The translations under genes and the position numbers were made by a program. Below the pieces are notes generated by a model that saw only the letters and a program-made list of their open reading frames with translations, was not told the origin of the DNA and did not search any database. DNA of 7,294 bases from Streptomyces lilacinus (GTDB taxonomy: Bacteria > Actinomycetota > Actinomycetes > Streptomycetales > Streptomycetaceae), in NCBI GenBank assembly GCA_000715685.1, contig KL569478.1:1466-8759 (forward strand), read 5' to 3'. Shown in pieces: positions 5,474 to 7,294 of the stretch. Numbering within the stretch: position 1 is the first letter of the stretch; every line of letters starts with the position of its first letter.

Positions 5474-5486
5474 GCCGGTATGACAA
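5467..5486. promoter_or_regulatory. 20-bp near-palindrome over the L,D-transpeptidase start codon
   Basis: On the + strand TTGTCAT (5467-5473), GCCGGT, ATGACAA (5480-5486). The 7-bp arms are perfect and the centre is symmetric except for its outer pair (5474 vs 5479), so 18 of 20 positions obey the dyad. The start codon of the transpeptidase (complement of 5471-5473) lies in one arm. It could be an operator blocking initiation of transcription or, as RNA, a 7-bp hairpin covering the start codon. Confidence 0.5.
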
Positions 5487-5520
5487 ACGGCGGCCCTGGT
5501 TGGTTGCGCCCCGGATCAGG

Positions 5521-6336
5521 TCAGGCGTCGGTCATGCGCGGCATGTCGCCGGTCCTCGTGGCCAGGTCGATCACCGCGAAGGCCGCGCCCTGCGGGTCGG
5601 CGAGCGCGGCGAAGCGGCCGAAGGGGCTGTCCATGGGGCCGAAGTACAGCGTGCCGCCGAGCCGCTGGGCCGTGGCGACGGCGTCGTCGCAGTTGCCGAC
5701 GGCGAAGTAGACCTGGATGTACGGGGGCACCTCCGGGGGGAAGTCGTCGCCCATCCTCATCCGGCCCAGCACCGGCTTGTCGGGGCCGCCCAGGCCGAAG
5801 ATCTTGAAGTCGATGTCGGGGGTGTCGGGGTCGTCGCACTCCATCTTTTGTGCGGAGTACGGGAAGACGTCCTTGAGGAAGGCGTCGGCCGTGTCGGGGT
5901 CGCGCGTGAAGACCTCCGCCCAGCAGTACGCGCCGGGCTCCCCCGTCTTCTCGAAGCCCTTGTGGTCGTCGGCCTGCCAGACGCCGAAGACGGCACCGCT
6001 GGGCTCGCGGGCGAGGGCCATCGAGCCGAAGGAGCCGACCTGCATCGGCTCCATGATCAGGGTGCCGCCCGCGCCCGTGATCTTCTCGGCGGTCTTCCGC
6101 ACGTCCTTGGAGGCGAAGTAGAGGCACCAGGCGGACGGCACGTCGTCGCCGGGCATGGGCGGGACGACCGCGGCGACGGCCTTGCCGTCGGAGTAGGCCT
6201 GGGTGTAGTTGCCGTACTCGCCGGCCGCCTCGCCGAAGGTCCAGCCGAGCAGCTCGCCGTAGAAGCTCTTGGCGCCCTCGAGGTCTTTGAACATGGCGTC
6301 CGCCCAGCAGGGCGCGCCTTCCGGGAAATCGGTCAT
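5521..6336 (-). CDS. VOC-family protein with tandem glyoxalase-fold domains, Rv0577/Cfp30B-like
   Basis: A 271-residue cytosolic protein of the vicinal oxygen chelate superfamily (glyoxalase / bleomycin-resistance / dioxygenase fold). Two VOC modules are visible: one at about 7-122 (GAPCWADAMFKDLEGAKSFY ... SAWCLYFASKDV ... REPSGAVFGVWQ) and one at about 134-262 (GAYCWAEVFTRDPDTADAFL ... YIQVYFAVGNCDDAV ... GRFAALADPQGAAFAVID). The same two-module layout and motifs are recalled from M. tuberculosis Rv0577 (Cfp30B/TB27.3), linked by some work to methylglyoxal response. The reaction is not established here, and VOC pairs can also be binding or resistance proteins. The start is ATG 6336: GAGG (minus, 6346-6343) is 6 nt upstream and AAGGAG (6353-6348) 11 nt upstream; a GTG at 6348-6346 overlaps this site and is unlikely. 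It diverges from the MFS exporter, sharing a 146-bp intergenic region that holds a SoxR-like operator. Confidence 0.92.
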   Translation of the reverse strand: MTDFPEGAPCWADAMFKDLEGAKSFYGELLGWTFGEAAGEYGNYTQAYSDGKAVAAVVPPMPGDDVPSAWCLYFASKDVRKTAEKITGAGGTLIMEPMQVGSFGSMALAREPSGAVFGVWQADDHKGFEKTGEPGAYCWAEVFTRDPDTADAFLKDVFPYSAQKMECDDPDTPDIDFKIFGLGGPDKPVLGRMRMGDDFPPEVPPYIQVYFAVGNCDDAVATAQRLGGTLYFGPMDSPFGRFAALADPQGAAFAVIDLATRTGDMPRMTDA

Positions 6337-6363
6337 GGTGAGCCTCACTCCTTCCGACTTCTC

Positions 6364-6369
6364 ACGCTA
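6364..6369 (-). promoter_or_regulatory. Possible -10 element of the VOC gene
   Basis: On the minus strand TAGCGT fits TANNNT and lies 27 nt before the ATG at 6336, leaving room for transcription start and the Shine-Dalgarno sequence. No matching -35 is seen at the usual distance, so the call is weak. Confidence 0.25.
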
Positions 6370-6409
6370 TGCGCGCGCCGCACGGACCGCGCGGCGAGCC
6401 GCCCGCACC

Positions 6410-6440
6410 TTGACCTCAAGTCGGCTTGAGGTCCTACGTT
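6410..6440 (+). promoter_or_regulatory. MerR/SoxR-type promoter of the MFS exporter
   Basis: -35 TTGACC (6410-6415), spacer of exactly 19 bp (6416-6434), -10 TACGTT (6435-6440). The overlong spacer carries a dyad: GACCTCAAG (6412-6420), TCGG, CTTGAGGTC (6425-6433), with perfect 9-bp arms. MerR-class activators work by untwisting such 19-20 bp spacers. The core CCTCAAGT..GCTTGAGG differs from the E. coli soxS SoxR box, as recalled, only in the central bases. Transcription should start near 6447, leaving a leader of about 36 nt before the exporter ATG. The regulator gene is not in the window. Confidence 0.85.
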
Positions 6441-6448
6441 GATCAACG
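6437..6448. promoter_or_regulatory. 12-bp palindrome across -10 and predicted transcription start
   Basis: CGTTGATCAACG is perfectly self-complementary. It overlaps the last four bases of the -10 and the predicted start of transcription of the exporter, directly after the SoxR-like dyad. This is where a repressor would block initiation. It is distinct from the SoxR-like arms and could be a second input, or chance. Confidence 0.35.
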
Positions 6449-6467
6449 AAGACGCACCGGCACCAGC

Positions 6468-6474
6468 AGGGGGA
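6468..6474 (+). promoter_or_regulatory. Ribosome binding site of the MFS exporter
   Basis: AGGGGGA ends 8 nt before ATG 6483-6485 and supports that start. Confidence 0.65.
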
Positions 6475-6482
6475 CCTCCACC

Positions 6483-7274
6483 ATGGCTTCGACCACGACG
6501 GCGAGAACGACGGCCGACACACCGGTGACAACGGCATCGGACCGCCGCCCGGCCGCGAGCGACCCGCGGCGCTGGTGGGGGCTGGCCGTCCTCGGCCTCT
6601 CGCAGCTCGTCGTGCTGCTGGACGGCACCATCGTGAACATCGCCCTGCCGTCCGCACAGGCCGACCTGGGCATCGGGGACGGTTCCCGCCAGTGGGTCAT
6701 CACGTCGTACGCGCTGGCCTTCGGCGGACTGCTGCTGCTGGGCGGGCGGATCGCCGATGTGCTGGGGCGCAAGCGGACGTTCCTGGTGGGGGTGGCCGGC
6801 TTCGGGGTGGCGTCGATGCTCGCCGGGGCCGCGGACGGTCCGGGAACGCTGTTCGCCGGGCGGGCCCTGCAGGGGGCGTTCGCGGCGCTGCAGGTGCCGG
6901 CGGCCATGTCGCTGCTGACGACGACGTTCACGGACCCGAGGGAACGCGGCAAGGCGTTCGGTGTCTTCGGGGCCATCGCCGGCGCCGGTGGCGCCATCGG
7001 GCTCATCGGCGGCGGGCTGGTGACCGAGTACCTCACCTGGCGGTGGAGCATGTACGTGGCCGTGCCCGTCGTGGTCGTCGTACTGGCCGGCGCGGTGCCC
7101 CTGCTGCGGGACCCCGCCGGGCGCACCGGCGGCCGGGTGGACCTCCTGGGGGCCGTGCTGGGCACCGGGGGTCTGGTCGCGGTGGTCTACGGCTGCGCCG
7201 AGGCCGAGTCGCACGGCTGGGGTTCGGCCGCGGTCCTGGGGCCGCTGGTCGGCGGCGCGGTGCTGCTGGGGCTG
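6483..7274 (+). CDS. DHA2-family MFS efflux transporter (EmrB/QacA type), 3'-truncated
   Basis: The N-terminal 264 residues of a proton-coupled drug:H+ antiporter of the DHA2 family, whose members have 14 membrane segments and export drugs, dyes or antibiotics. The open frame runs without a stop into the adapter at 7275. A hydrophilic Thr/Ala/Arg-rich cytoplasmic tail (1-32) precedes TM1, with the DHA-type motif D1 LDGTIVNIALP at 46-56. Motif A, GGRIADVLGRKR, is at 87-98 in the loop after TM2. TM3-TM4 run about 100-150 with FAGRALQGAFAALQVPAAM. The motif C region is GAIAGAGGAIGLIGGG at 163-178, where the customary prolines of the antiporter motif (GxGPxxGPxxGG) are replaced by Gly and Leu. 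WRWSMYVAVPV follows, then two more membrane segments. Full-length relatives are about 450-530 residues, so roughly half is missing. The gene is driven by the MerR/SoxR-type promoter at 6410-6440, which suggests induction by a redox-active compound or drug. The substrate is unknown. Confidence 0.93.
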
Positions 7275-7294
7275 CTGTCTCTTATACACATCTC
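7275..7294 (-). other. Nextera/Tn5 mosaic-end adapter (artefact)
   Basis: Bases 7275-7293 are the reverse complement of the mosaic end (CTGTCTCTTATACACATCT), followed by one C, which fits the Nextera read-2 adapter continuation. Not genomic. It ends the MFS gene artificially, and a minus-strand reading frame that starts inside it also begins MYKRQ. Confidence 0.97.

Noticed and set aside
4631..5710. A 359-codon plus-strand frame opposite the L,D-transpeptidase and the end of the VOC gene
   Set aside because: It crosses two well-supported genes on the other strand and has biased composition without domains.
6345..7289. A 314-codon minus-strand frame opposite the MFS exporter
   Set aside because: It starts with MYKRQ inside the adapter and has Gln/Arg/Gly/Pro-rich composition. 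The plus strand carries a clear exporter with motifs A and D1.
1..7294. tRNA, rRNA, CRISPR array, insertion sequence, integron or phage attachment site
   Set aside because: Reading both strands showed no cloverleaf, repeat-spacer pattern, transposase or integrase gene, or paired direct repeats; the only transposon-like ends are the synthetic adapters.

Overview
The window reads like a piece of a high-GC actinobacterial chromosome, most probably Streptomyces or a close relative. GC is very high throughout with strong G/C bias at third codon positions, starts include GTG and probably TTG, and the protein set is typical of streptomycetes. Both ends are synthetic: the 19-bp Tn5/Nextera mosaic end sits at 4-22 and, inverted, at 7275-7293. 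Real DNA therefore runs from 23 to 7274, and the genes at each end are cut by the library, not by biology.

Left part (23-4041): a 5'-truncated zinc alcohol dehydrogenase (+); a NarL/LuxR response regulator (+) closely resembling mycobacterial DevR/DosR and Streptomyces OsdR; a small secreted Trp/His/Cys-bearing protein of unknown function (+); and, convergent to these, a GAF-GAF histidine kinase (-) of the DevS/DosT/OsdK type. The kinase keeps the histidine that aligns with the DosS haem ligand and has Gly where DosS has its channel-blocking Glu87, as DosT does. The regulator gene is preceded by a 6-2-6 inverted repeat with the geometry of a DevR box, a separate perfect 16-bp palindrome and a long-looped hairpin. 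The most economical reading is an oxygen/dormancy-type two-component locus with an unexplained secreted protein gene between its two halves.

Middle part (4141-6336, all -): a RimJ/RimL-like GNAT acetyltransferase with a plausible promoter for a leaderless transcript; a secreted YkuD L,D-transpeptidase with intact catalytic His/Cys whose start codon lies in a 20-bp near-palindrome; and a tandem VOC (glyoxalase-fold) protein resembling mycobacterial Rv0577/Cfp30B.

Right part (6337-7274): the VOC gene diverges from a 3'-truncated DHA2-family (14-TM, EmrB/QacA type) MFS exporter. The exporter promoter is a textbook MerR-class promoter: -35 TTGACC, a 19-bp spacer filled by a CCTCAAG...CTTGAGG dyad matching the SoxR box pattern, and -10 TACGTT. 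This is the strongest regulatory signal in the window and predicts redox/drug-inducible efflux. No tRNA, rRNA, CRISPR array, insertion sequence or attachment site was seen.
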